DNA from: Chelonoidis abingdonii
Taxonomy: Eukaryota; Chordata; Testudines; Testudinidae
Assembly: GCF_003597395.2 (NCBI RefSeq)
Contig: NC_133770.1
Location: forward strand, 4,843,757 to 4,907,756
Reading direction: 5' to 3'
DNA length: 64,000 bases
The notes beneath the pieces were generated by a model that saw nothing but the letters and a program-made list of their open reading frames with translations, made no database searches and was not told the origin of the DNA. Shown in pieces: positions 20,780 to 31,125 of the stretch (the stretch's first letter is position 1; the number at the start of each line of letters is the position of its first letter). A program made the translations under genes and the position numbers.

Positions 20780-22060
20780 ATAGTGTCCCTTTTGAAAAAG
20801 AACTGCCAACTCTCCCGGTTGGTTTTCCCCTCACTCTTTGAATTCCCATTGGGACCTTCCCTATTAGCTCCTCAGCTTACAAAATCACCTCCTGAAAATC
20901 CATGGCCTATCTTGCTGTACTCCCTTCTACTTTCTTCCTTAGAATTGCACGTACAATCGCTCTATGAATTTCATGATCAACTTTCACCACAGCTTCCTTT
21001 ACTTTTCAATTCTCAACAAGTTCCTCCCTATTTTTAAATCGAGTTCTGGAACACTTCCCCCTTAGTGCATTTTTCAACCTTCTGGAATAAAAAGTTGTCT
21101 GCAATTGCAATCCAGGAACTATTGGATAGTCTGTGCCCCGAGTGTATTTTCCCAACATATCCGGATATTGACAGTCCCCCATCACCACCAAATCTTGGGG
21201 CTTTGGCTGATTTTGTTAGATATTTTAAAAAATGCCTTCACCACTTTCACATGGGTTAGGTGGCTGATAGTAGACTCCTAGCATGAACATCCACCCTTGG
21301 TTTTACCCCTTTTTCCTAACAGAGACTCTCAACACTTCCGTCCTCCTATTGTCCATCATCCACCTCAGTCCAAGTGTGGACATTTAATATATAGGCAACC
21401 CCTCCTCCCTTTATTCCCCTGTCTATTCCTTCCTGAGCAAACTATACCATCCCACCAACCATTCCACTATGTTGCTATATCCCACCACGTATTCAGTGAT
21501 TGCCAACAAGTGTCATTAGTTGTATTTATTTATTAGCACTTCCAGATTCTTCCTGCTCATTACCCATACTTTCTCGCATTTGTATATTAGCATCTAAGAT
21601 TACTGGTTGATCTTGCCTCCCAAGTTTTGCCACTGACCCTCCTTTCTCTCTGCATATAGCCCATGCTCCCTCTGTTTCCAACCCATCATCCCAGGTCTTC
21701 ATGTTCCCACCTTTACCTGTGGGCTTTGTCATCTGTCCCATCGAACCTAGTTTAAATGCCCTACCTCACTAGGTTAGCAGTTCTGTGTTGCAATAGGGGT
21801 CTTTCCTCTTGAAAGGTGAACGCCATTCTCTGCCTAGCGTCCTCTTCCGATAGACATCCTGGGTTGCATCGAGCTCAAAAGCCCTCCTGTGACACCATCT
21901 TGCATTGTCAGGCATTTATCTCCCTCCATGATTGGCCATCTGCTCTGCCCGGGCCCCTACCATTTGACAGGTAGAATTGAAGAGAATACCAGCCTCCAAA
22001 CTCCTTCACCAACTCCAGGAGGCCTCATTTAGTCTTTCTGAACCAGGAAGGTTTAAAAGT
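20780..22060 (-). mobile_element. CR1-type LINE fragment, antisense
   Basis: Plus-strand words in order: tttgaaaaagaactgccaac (20792), aataaaaagttgtctgcaat (21086), gtatttatttattagcactt (21522), tttgccactgaccctccttt (21628) and tgggctttgtcatctgtccc (21720). This is the antisense of a turtle CR1-type element. It is riddled with small indels and has no ORF. It lies between two CpG-rich blocks. Confidence 0.7.
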
Positions 22061-22119
22061 ACTAGGGAAAATTTCATTTTCAGCAGACTTGTATGATGAC
22101 TGAAAAATAGAGTTGTCTC

Positions 22120-22650
22120 TTACAGGTCGCAGAATCTCGCTGCGCTCCGTATTGTCCTCCTCCTCGCTAAAGCAAAATACTGCATAGCGGGGTCGTCCGC
22201 GCTACTAGCCTCAACTCTAGCCGCAGATATACAGGGCTCTGGGAGTGTTGCGCTGTAGACAACGGGTAGGTTTGGAGGGGCGCAGGGGCGTGTTTTCGCG
22301 GGGTGAGTTGGTTTCTGCCCTCCGACCACCTAGCGGTAGTTGGCTTGGCCCCGTTAGAATTAGCGAGGAAGGCACCGGCGGTTTTACGGGGCGCGGGGAC
22401 GGGGGCGGAGACAGTCCCACGAGTGTATCATTCCGTGGAGGGTGACAGGGTGAGGTGGCGCTACCGCCCGGCTCCCCGCTGTGGGTCCCGCCTCCGCGGG
22501 TGGGACGCACCGGCCGTGTGAGTTGTGCAGCTTCCGGGGAAGTATTTTACTAGCGAGACTCCCGTGCCTGGGGCTGTCTGCTTCCCACAGGGCCTGGCCA
22601 GCCGTGCCCGCCCGGGGCGGGTGTGTTTGTTTGGGATGCCCTGCAACCAG
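22120..22650 (+). promoter_or_regulatory. CpG-rich block, candidate SCAP promoter and first exon
   Basis: CpG-dense, with GC boxes such as gggggcggag (about 22400) and tcccgcctccgcg (about 22486). Splice-donor-like sites occur at 22303 (gtgagt), 22450 (gtgagg) and 22517 (gtgagt), any of which could end a non-coding first exon that splices to 50883. The link to SCAP is inferred from position and from the fact that SCAP begins with a non-coding exon in other vertebrates; no transcript is visible. Confidence 0.45.
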
Positions 22651-23900
22651 CGGGAGGAGACACACCTCTGGCCCTGCGCCCGGCAGCCCTCGGCTCAGAT
22701 GCAGGAGGTTGGTGCTGGAGAGAGTTTTTGTGAGTCGGACTCGTGCTTCAGGTTGCCTCTGTTTCTGGTCCTGGGGCCGCAGTCTCCCACTACAGGAGAG
22801 GAGAAACTGCCTGGAGAGTTGTACAAACCGTAGCTAAAAGGCCCGTCCCGTGAAGGGGGTAAATAATAAGCAAAGAGGGGAGGGAGCATGAAGCAGCACA
22901 GAGAAGCATCCTGCTAACCTGCCCTGTGCTGGAAAGGGCTTCTCTGGACCTTAAGAATGGCTGAGGCAAAGGCTCACTTGCCCACAGTAGCCGGATTCTG
23001 AAGAGATAAGAGGCAAGTACTAGGTATGGGGTGAGTGACGAGGTTCAGTCACCTGGGTTAGTTCATAGCAGTCTCTAAAAAGTAAGACTTGGGGGAAAAC
23101 TCCCTCACCGGAGTCAAATGGAAGTTAGGTGTATGCTGAGGAGCCACTGCTCTATCTGCCTGCAGGAAGAGGGAATGGGAAGGGAGCATGGGGAACAGAG
23201 CAGCCCCCTTGTTCGTTCCTCTAGAGGTGATCAGGGAGTGGTTACCCTGAGCCATTCCTCCTTTTGTGGGAGGGAAGGCGTGGGGGATAAATAGATTTAG
23301 ATTCTAAGCCAGGACGAGTGTGTGTGTGAGAGAGAACACAGAGAAGGTAGGAAGAGACCACATGGTGGTCTGGGAATGGAAATAGGAGGATGGAGGGTGG
23401 GAGAGAAGTTAATTACAGACACTGAAATAGATGCAATCTGATCAATGAAAGGAAAGAAAAGAGAGAAAGTAACATGCAGTTAGGGAGGGAAAGAAGGTCT
23501 AATAAAGTCAGACATTAAGTAAGTTACTCAGTTATTAAGTAGACTTGATTGACAAGTGAGAAATATTTGATTATCACATTAAGAGATCAAAAATTTGTAC
23601 TCCATTGCTTTAGAGTGAGGTGGTATGGTGGCACAGGGCTATTTCACTCTGGCTAGTAGCGCTAGCCTTTTAGCTTGTAAGTGCTAGATTAGTGATTTTT
23701 CAACAAGTGGTCAGTGGACCATAGGGGTTCCACAAACTATGATTTCCAAAAGGGTCTGCACCTCCATTTGAAATTGTTTAGGGGTCTCCAAATGAAAAAA
23801 GGTTGAAGACCACTGGGTTAGAGAAACTGTTTCAAGCTCTGCAAAAGAGGAGTAGAGTGGCTTCTGGAAGGAATGGGGAGGCAGAGAAGCTATTTGAAGA
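22651..23900. other. Probable SCAP 5' intron, unassigned
   Basis: GC falls off and purine-rich, GA-rich stretches appear (23280-23500). No exon or named repeat recognised. Confidence 0.4.
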
Positions 23901-23904
23901 CTGT

Positions 23905-24140
23905 GGCCAGGTCTGCACTACAGACCTATCGCAGTATAACTACATCACCAGGGGTGTGAAAAATCCACACCCTCTGACTGATGTAGTTATACAGACCTAA
24001 GCCCCTGTGTGGACAGTGCTATGTCAACAGGAGAGCTTCTCCTGTTGATGTACCCACAGCCTCTTGGGGAGGTGGATTAACTATGCCAATGAGAGAAGCT
24101 CTCCTGTCGTAGTAGTGTCTTCACTGGAGTGCTACAGTGA
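23905..24140. mobile_element. Harbinger-type MITE, right end decayed
   Basis: Contains aggggtgtgaaaaatccaca and ggggaggtggattaactatg in the order of the elements at 38103 and 44188. The left end reads ggccaggtctgcactac; the right end is too diverged to show a TTA duplication. Confidence 0.55.
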
Positions 24141-24959
24141 CGTAGCTGCAACACTGTATGTGGAAAAAAAGTCCTGAAGTGATGTGGTTGTGTCTCGCTG
24201 TGTGTGGTGAGGAAAAAAATAGTTGGGCCTTTGCTGAGAGTTGAGCTTTGGAAGGAGAGGCTACACCACTTGATACCTTTTCCCAAAACCATTTATTTCT
24301 GGAGGGTTTTAAAATACAAAGGAACTTCCTCTTTGCACTTATCTTGCCTCTTTATTATAAATCCTTTGAGAAACCAATGACTTCCCTAGCAGCACATGAA
24401 TACAATTAGATTAGAGTTACAGGAACTATTGTGTGATGCAGCAGGTGAGTCACTTGGTGTATTCTTTTAAAAAGGGAACACTGCCAGGGTTTATTTGTCC
24501 TGTTAGATATAAACCATGCTGAAAGTCCCGTGCTGTTAGTCTCTGACTCCCTTCACAAGAACACTTAGCTTTCAGTGGTTAATTTGAATGGCTGAGATTA
24601 ACTCTGCTCCGTATAGATGGTGTCAGTCTAGCAGGATGCTTATTATTTACCTTTCCAAATATGTCGCTTTAGTAATCTGATTCACTAAAATTATAGAAGG
24701 GCAAAATACAATCAGTTTGACTTTAGAAATGTGAAAGTGTATCCTGATATTCATAGTCAATGCATCTGGTAACTTAAATCTTTACTGTAGACAATTATTG
24801 GAAGAATTTTTAAATGTTCCTTTTGTTGAGCGAAAGAGGTGACTGGACATGCCCAGTATCAAACTTTTCATGAAACTCCAGAGGAAAATAAATGACTTGA
24901 TCAAAAGGCTAGAGAAGAGTGACAGTCTTCGTTTGAGCTAAAGATGTGTAGCTTGTCTA
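24141..24959. other. Unassigned AT-leaning sequence
   Basis: Nothing recognised. Confidence 0.4.
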
Positions 24960-25146
24960 AGGGGTGGAGTACACTGAAACTATAGGCATAGTTATGTCTC
25001 AGACTGTGAAAAATCCACACCCCCGAGAGAGATGGGTATGCCAACCTGACGCTCAGTGTTCACAGTGCTAGGTCAGTGGAAGAATTCTGTCGAGCCAGCT
25101 ACTGCCTTTCAGGGAGATGGATTGGCTACAGTGACAAGAGAACCCC
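24960..25146. mobile_element. Harbinger-type MITE fragment
   Basis: Same family as 23905 and 38103, with tgtgaaaaatccacaccccc and agggagatggattggctaca in order. Both ends are poorly kept. Confidence 0.5.
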
Positions 25147-26100
25147 TCTTGAATTGTGGACACCAGAACTGGACTCAGTATTCCTGCAGCGGTGGCACCA
25201 GCTCCAAATACAGAGGTAAAATAAGCTCTGTGTTCCTACACTTCTCCCTGTTTAAGCATCCCAGAATTACATGAACTCTTTTGACAACAGCATCATGTTG
25301 GGAGCTCATGTTCAGCTGATTATCCACCATGACTCCTAGATCTTTTTCCAGAGTCACTGCTTTGCAGGATAGTGTCCCCCATCCTGTAAGGATGACTGGC
25401 ATTCTTTGTTTGTAGATATAGACCACGGGTAGGCAATCTATGGCATGTGTGTCTTTCAGTGGTGCTCACACTGCCCAGGTCCTGACCACTGGTCTGGGGA
25501 GGCTCTGCATTTTAATTTAATTTTTAAATGATGCTGCTTAAACATTTTAAAAACCTTATTTACTTTACATACAACAATAGTTTAGTTATATATTATAGAC
25601 TTATAGAAAGAGACCTTCTGAAAACAGTAAAATGTATTACTGGCATGTGAATCCTTACATATATAGAGCTGATAAAAAGAAGAACTCAGCAACAGCACTT
25701 CTTGAAAGGTTGCCAAACCCTTGAATGATACACCATTATACATTTTAGCCATATATAAAACACAATGTACTAGTTGATTAATACCCAGTTTACCAAGTGA
25801 TCGCAGATAACTCCTGAACGCAGTGACCTGTCCCTTTTCAGTATATTGTACCACTCTCCCAATTTGTGTGTTAATCTGCAAATGTTGTTCAGTGTATGAC
25901 TTTTTTGTTGTCAGGACATTGATAAAAATGGTAAATAGCACAAGCCCGCCAAGAGCTGATCCTGTGGGACCCAGACTGGAAATACCACATCTTGCTCAGT
26001 GGTTGAATTCCTCAATTTACAAGTTACATGTTGAAGACCTATCAGTTAGCCATTTTTAATCTATTTAGTGTGGTTGCATTTAAAATGTCTGCATATTATG
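25147..26100 (-). mobile_element. CR1 LINE fragment (antisense) interrupted by a hAT MITE
   Basis: The minus strand at 25390-25190 encodes EKDLGVMVDNQLNMSSQHD followed by a CLNR segment, typical of the C-terminal end of CR1 reverse transcriptase ORFs. It resumes after the MITE, with 25915-26070 matching other antisense CR1 text (gataaaaatggtaaatagca). Frameshifts and stops make it inactive. Confidence 0.7.
25428..25722. mobile_element. hAT MITE inside CR1
   Basis: Opposite-orientation relative of 17317-17624. It shares aacattttaaaaaccttatt, ttatagacttatagaaagag and aaaggttgccaaacccttg. The target duplication is not clear because the ends have drifted. Confidence 0.65.
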
Positions 26101-26104
26101 AGCA

Positions 26105-26385
26105 TTATTTGGTGGTCGGAAAAAGGAATTTCCTCCAGGGCAGATTGGCATGAGCCCCTGGAGGTTTTTTACTTTCCTCTGCAGCATGGGCAAGGGTCAG
26201 TTTGCTGGAGATTCGCTGCCGACTTGAAGTCTTTAAACCAAGATTTGATGAGCTTGCTTCAGTGGCTCAGACACAGGTTTGATACAGGAGTGGGAGGGTG
26301 AGATTCTGTGGCCTGCATTGTGCAGGACGACAGACTAGATGATCATAATGGTACCTTCTGACCTTAAAGTCTATGAGATTAATTA
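26105..26385 (+). mobile_element. LINE 3' tail (CR1-type)
   Basis: The sequence runs from aaaaggaatttcctccaggg to gactagatgatcataatggt and ends with ttaaagtctatgag, a recognised 3' tail of a turtle CR1-type element. No coding part is retained. Confidence 0.55.
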
Positions 26386-27780
26386 CAGCATAAGGGGATG
26401 CAGCTCAAAGAAATTGTGAAAACTTAAGTTGAATATTCAGACTTCCTGCCTTTTCACTCTTCTATCCTGACCATCACATGGCTGTGAAAATCCTGTTCCT
26501 TGCCTGCTGCTTTCACTGTGTCCAGCCCCTTTCTAAATCCTATCACTGTCTTCCTCTCACCTGTCTCACATTCAAGTTCCTTCTTTGTTGTTAAGCCGCT
26601 ACCTACCCAACTTGTCCTCCATCTACCACCTTGCTCTCTTCTCATTCTATCCAATCCATGCAAGTAACCACCCTTTCATCTCCTCATTGACAGCAAAGAA
26701 AAAAAGTTGTTAGATCTGGTGCAGGGTCTCTGAGGGGGAAGCTATGGGGGGTTCTTCAGTAATGCAGCTCTGTGGCTTATGATCTGTAGAAGCCCGTCAA
26801 GCTCAGAATCTGCAATGATTCCTGCTCATCTGAAGAGTCCAAATCAAAGAAGAAAAAGCAACAGAATGGGACTGTGTTGAGTATTCAGTGATTCTTTGAT
26901 GCCAGCCCTGAAGTTGGGGCAACTGCTCCATTTACATAACTCTTGCCAGTAGTGGTCTTGCATAATCAGTGTCTCTTGACAAGGATCAACGAGAGTCCTG
27001 CTTCTGGGACTGTGGTCTTTATCGTGAGGGAGTGGGCAGCCTCTGAATGTGGGAAGGGGAGAGGAGTTGCATTTCTTCTTTGGCAGTGGTTAAATTAATC
27101 TTGCATGGACCATTGTGACAGAGATGCCTGGGGAATAATAGGTGTCTTGTTCTCAATAGCAACAGTCTCAAAGTCAGACTAGTTATGTAACAAAGTTGCT
27201 TTAGGAGGTGTTTCAGCAGTGGATGGAGAGGCTTGAGTTGCAGCTTACCGTATTGTTCAGAATTAAAATAGAGGATCATCTGCTCCGGAAAGGTGCTGGC
27301 TTCAGCAGGAGTTCTGAGCTTCTAGCACCTTGTGTAATCAGGCCTGTGAAAAGGTGTTTTTGTAATCTAGAGTCTGTTTGAAAGTAATCCATTGCTATTG
27401 AGTGTCACCTCACAGATACCTGAATTTCAGTGGAGTGTGAAATAACTCAGTACATCTGTACAATTGCTTAGTAAGTTTGTAGAGTGCATTGAAATTCCAT
27501 TTTGTTGAAAAGTGCTGTTTAAATGAAAGTTCATTTTTATAATATGTTTTTAAAAAAGTTTTAGTGTTTGAATATCAGGTGGCTTGAGGTAATATTATAG
27601 GGAAATCAATGCTGATGGCTAACTTTTTACTTAGTGGGCTAACAGGTCAGAAGTATGCTCAGCTTCTCTTTTCCTTCTAACACAGCACATTGCTCTTTCT
27701 CTGAGGAGAGCACCTGTTAGTTGTGTGTCAGAGCTGAAACTTAATGAAGAAATGTATGTGATTGAAATAAATGTGCAAGT
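26386..27780. other. Unassigned sequence, possible L2-like piece
   Basis: 26455-26660 is pyrimidine-rich and loosely resembles the 3' region of L2-type LINEs. The rest shows no recognised exon or repeat. Confidence 0.3.
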
Positions 27781-27785
27781 CTAAT

Positions 27786-28800
27786 GCCTTGCCCATGCTT
27801 AAAAGGATTTGTCAGTATAGCTATACCAGTAGAGCTCTGTAGCGAGGCGCCCTGGCTCCCTGAAGCACCTGAGAGGGCTGAGCCTCTGCAGCTGCCAACT
27901 TGGGTGGAGCCACCACCGTCAGTCCCTGCCCCCCCCCCCCCGAAGTCAAGGGGCGGGACAGGAAGTATAAAAGCCCAGCCCCGGCGCTCACTTGGAGGCT
28001 GGTCGCGGAAGAGAACAGATGCAGGTGGCTGAGCTCCTGCTTGGCCTGAGCTTTCCCGTGCCTGGTATCCTGAGGAGCTGCCTGAGCTTTCCCGTGCCCA
28101 GTAGCCTGAGGAACCCATGGTCTGGGACCCACTGGAAGATGCCAACGAGACACAGGTACCCAGAGAGGGGGAGGTCGGAAGTGGCCCGGGGGTAGCCGAC
28201 CCTGGTTTGGCTCCCGGAGAGCCTGAACCCATGTCAGTGTGTTGCGGCCAGGATCCCCACTGACAGCAGCGAGGCTTGGCCACTGCTAGGGCCCTGGGCT
28301 GGAACGCAGTGGAGTGGGAGGGCATGCGTTCCCCCTGCCACCCGTCCAAGGGTGGCAGACTCCCCCTCTCTCTGGCCTGAGGAGGCCTTTGGCCTGAACT
28401 GCTTATTGCCCCGCCTTGACCCAGGGCCTGGGCTTCTGGACTCTGTTTGCTCAACCCCTGCTGAAGGGCCTGAACCCTGACCTGTTTGCTGTCGGTAGCG
28501 AGGCGCCCTGGCTCCCCGCTGCACCTGAGAGGGCTGTGCCCCAACACCAGACGTCTACAAGCTCTTATCAGTAAACTCCCCTAGTGGCGATGCAACTTAT
28601 ACTGACAAATGAGTGTTTTGCTCATAGAGCTTATTACATGCCAGTTCTCTGAAGAGAGTAAGTTATATCAACAAGAAAGTCCTTTTGCTAGTACAACTGC
28701 ATCTGTACACTGGGGCTTTTGCGGGTATGGCTCTGTCATGGGGGTGACTTTATTTTTCCACATTTCTAACCAAAATAACTATGCTACCAAAACTTTTAAA
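27786..28800. repeat. MITE/SINE-like repeat split by a solo LTR
   Basis: The left piece (27786-27837, gtcagtatagctataccagt) and the right piece (28565-28800, gctagtacaactgcatctgt) share words with the repeat at 7660-8370. The LTR and its duplicated 5 bp separate them. Confidence 0.45.
27838..28559 (+). mobile_element. Solo LTR, TGTAGCGAGGCG family
   Basis: The 722-bp element starts TGTAGCGAGGCGCCC and ends ACGTCTACA, with inverted TGTAG/CTACA termini. It is flanked by exact AGCTC duplications (27833-27837 and 28560-28564). A TATA box (aagtataaaagcc) lies at about 27963, so it is plus-oriented. A near-copy of the first ~45 bp recurs at 28497-28545 close to the 3' end. The long minus-strand ORF across it is a product of GC-rich composition. 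A related element lies at 40862-42055. Confidence 0.82.
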
Positions 28801-29024
28801 TGTACGTCAGGCTGAAGTACATGAGTTGTACTGGGTCCAGCTAATGGAAATTTGCAAAGACAGCAAAAGGTGCTTTTTTACCTGCATTGCATGGTACAGG
28901 GATTTTAGAAACCCTAGGTGTTTTTCCTAGAAACTTGAGAAGGCTCTTCAGATTCAAAACCATTATATTGCACAGCCCTGAAAAACATAAGGCAAAATAT
29001 ATAGAACAGTTGGTTGAAGGGGTC
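28801..29024. other. Unassigned
   Basis: Nothing recognised. Confidence 0.4.
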
Positions 29025-29240
29025 GTATACTCTAATAGCTAGAGCCAGAAGACTGGCTCTTGGTTTTAACTCTGCTGGGCTTGATGTGTGACCTTGAGCA
29101 AATCACAATCTCTTTCTAGGTTCCCATCTATGAAGTTGAGGCTTGGTTAGTGTTGGGAAAGTGTTCACTTCTACAGCACCTTTCATCTGAGGAATGGAAA
29201 GTGGGATTATTAGTAATACCTGGTGTCTGAGTGTGTGCAT
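29025..29240 (+). repeat. MIR-like SINE
   Basis: MIR-type order: gctagagccagaagactggc, then gtgtgaccttgagcaaatca, then ttcccatctatgaagttgag. Confidence 0.5.
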
Positions 29241-30420
29241 GTTCCTCTGCTAACAACCAACAACTTGGGCTGGGTTTCTCACAAAGAAATTTGAATCATT
29301 TAAGTTTCCTGCATATTCTTCAAGGCAAACCACACAGCTGAAAGGCTAAGGTATGAATAAGCTCATAGGATATTCCACTCAGTACCAGCTTGGATCATCA
29401 CCAGAGATGGCTAGTGAAATGGTTTGCTTAGGCAGAAAACCTGATCCAGCACACACAGACTTCCTGTAGGGCTCTGCTGCTGCAGGTACAGAACTTGAAG
29501 AAAGTCTGTCGCTCCTCTAGCAGAACCATAAAATAGTGGCCAGCAGAGCTGTTGTGCATAGTGAACCAATTAATTAATCAATCAGTCATTGGGTCCAAGC
29601 ACTGGGTGCTGTGACTAGCTTTCATCCTACTCTGAAGAAAAGCCCTTCTGAATACAAGAGGAATTGGTCAAGGCATAAAATTCAGAAATGGACCAGCTCA
29701 AATTAATTGCTTGATCACCCCTGAAAAGGTTAGATCCTGTCTCACTGTAATAGCAGCTGTAAATATTTGAGCTGGTACCTGTAAAATAGGTGGCACTCTT
29801 GGCTGGTAAAAACCCATGGAGAATTGTGCTTGCCACTAACAGGAATTACCATTTCCTTCTGAAAAATTAACATGCCAACTTCCTTTAAAAATGTAATAGT
29901 CCCCCTGATCCTCAGAAAGCCCCCAATGGATGCAGAAAACCTCTCCAACCCACCACTTCTAAGCAAAATCAAGAGGAGCCTCCTATTATGATGAGAGGGA
30001 GAAAACTGAGCAATGTGGTAAGGACTTTGCTGTGCAGATCTAGTTTACCTAGTTTATCTAGTTTACCTGAGAAGTGCTTTGAAAATTCACTGCAGTAGCC
30101 TCAAGATTGAGCTACTGATCTAGAGATAAGTGCGATAGCAATTTCCTGCATCATCATTTCCGCCTCCAGTAGAACACAAGTGAGTGTTGCATAAACCCTC
30201 TTTCCCTTTCTCCACCAAAAAAAAATTGCCCTTGGAAAATGGAAAAAAACAAATGAGATATGGCTGTTCTCTTCTGTCATGGTGAAATCCCCCTTAGCAA
30301 GACTGCAGCCATAGAAAATATTGTGTTCAAAAGTGTACCCAAGGCCACTTCTAGGAAGGAGCACGACATGCAGAAATGATTCTTGGCCCACAGAGTCTTC
30401 CCTCTGTGTTTTGTTTGGTT
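29241..30420. other. Unassigned sequence
   Basis: Short ORFs on the minus strand at 30493-30101 and elsewhere have no recognisable similarity. A T-rich tract (30424-30457) follows, and on the minus strand it reads as a poly-A-like stretch. Confidence 0.35.
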
Positions 30421-30814
30421 TGTGTTTTTTTTGTTTTTTTGGTTTTTTTTTTTTTTTGAAACTAGAGGGCGATAAAGACAACAATTTGTTCAATGTTATC
30501 TTGCTTCCTCCTGCATCAGGGATTCGTCCTTCCTAACGAAAGGAGCCATGTGCTCAGGATAAATATACAGAGGCAGTGCCAAACTTTTACCCAAAACTGG
30601 ATGTAAAAGTAAACAGATGACAGTGCTGTTGGGGAATTGCTTATTTCAGAGCCAAGTGAATCTCTTCTGGGTACACTGTGCATATAATACATAACTGATG
30701 GGTTTTATTGTAACTAATATAAATACACGCCTTTATGCTGACAGTGTTATCCAAAGATTTCAGAAGGGAGTGGGGAGGTAAATATTATCCCTGTGCATGC
30801 AGGTAGGAAAATGT

Positions 30815-30905
30815 CTTTCTGAAGGTCTGAGTGAGGCAGTGTCAGAGCAGGAAACAAAAGCTCAGGTCTTGTGCTTTAACCACTAGATTGCAATGCTGCT
30901 CTGGC
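30815..30905 (-). repeat. MIR-like SINE fragment
   Basis: The antisense order ctcaggtcttgtgctttaac then cactagattgcaatgctgct is MIR-like. Confidence 0.45.
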
Positions 30906-30959
30906 TAGTGGGACAATACACAGGTCCTCCAAGAACAGAGATGTCTCATTGTTTCCTTA

Positions 30960-31125
30960 TGCTCCCTTGTGTCTCTATTCACCTGTTGCCTCTTGTCTTG
31001 TACTTGGGTTGTAAGCGCTTTAGGACAAAGACTGTCTTTTTTGTGTGTGTTTGCATAACAGCTAACATGGTGGGGCCCTGGTCCATGTTTGGGGTCCCTG
31101 GGCACTAGTGCAATACATACAATAA
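30960..31125 (+). repeat. L2-like LINE 3' tail
   Basis: The words gggttgtaagcgctttagga and ggtggggccctggtccatgt match the common 3' tail of L2-type elements in reptiles; another copy is at 59030-59430. Confidence 0.45.

Noticed and set aside
27741..28547. 268-aa minus-strand ORF
   Set aside because: It runs through a solo LTR opposite to the LTR's promoter direction; composition is Gly/Ser/Pro-rich from GC-rich DNA and matches no protein.
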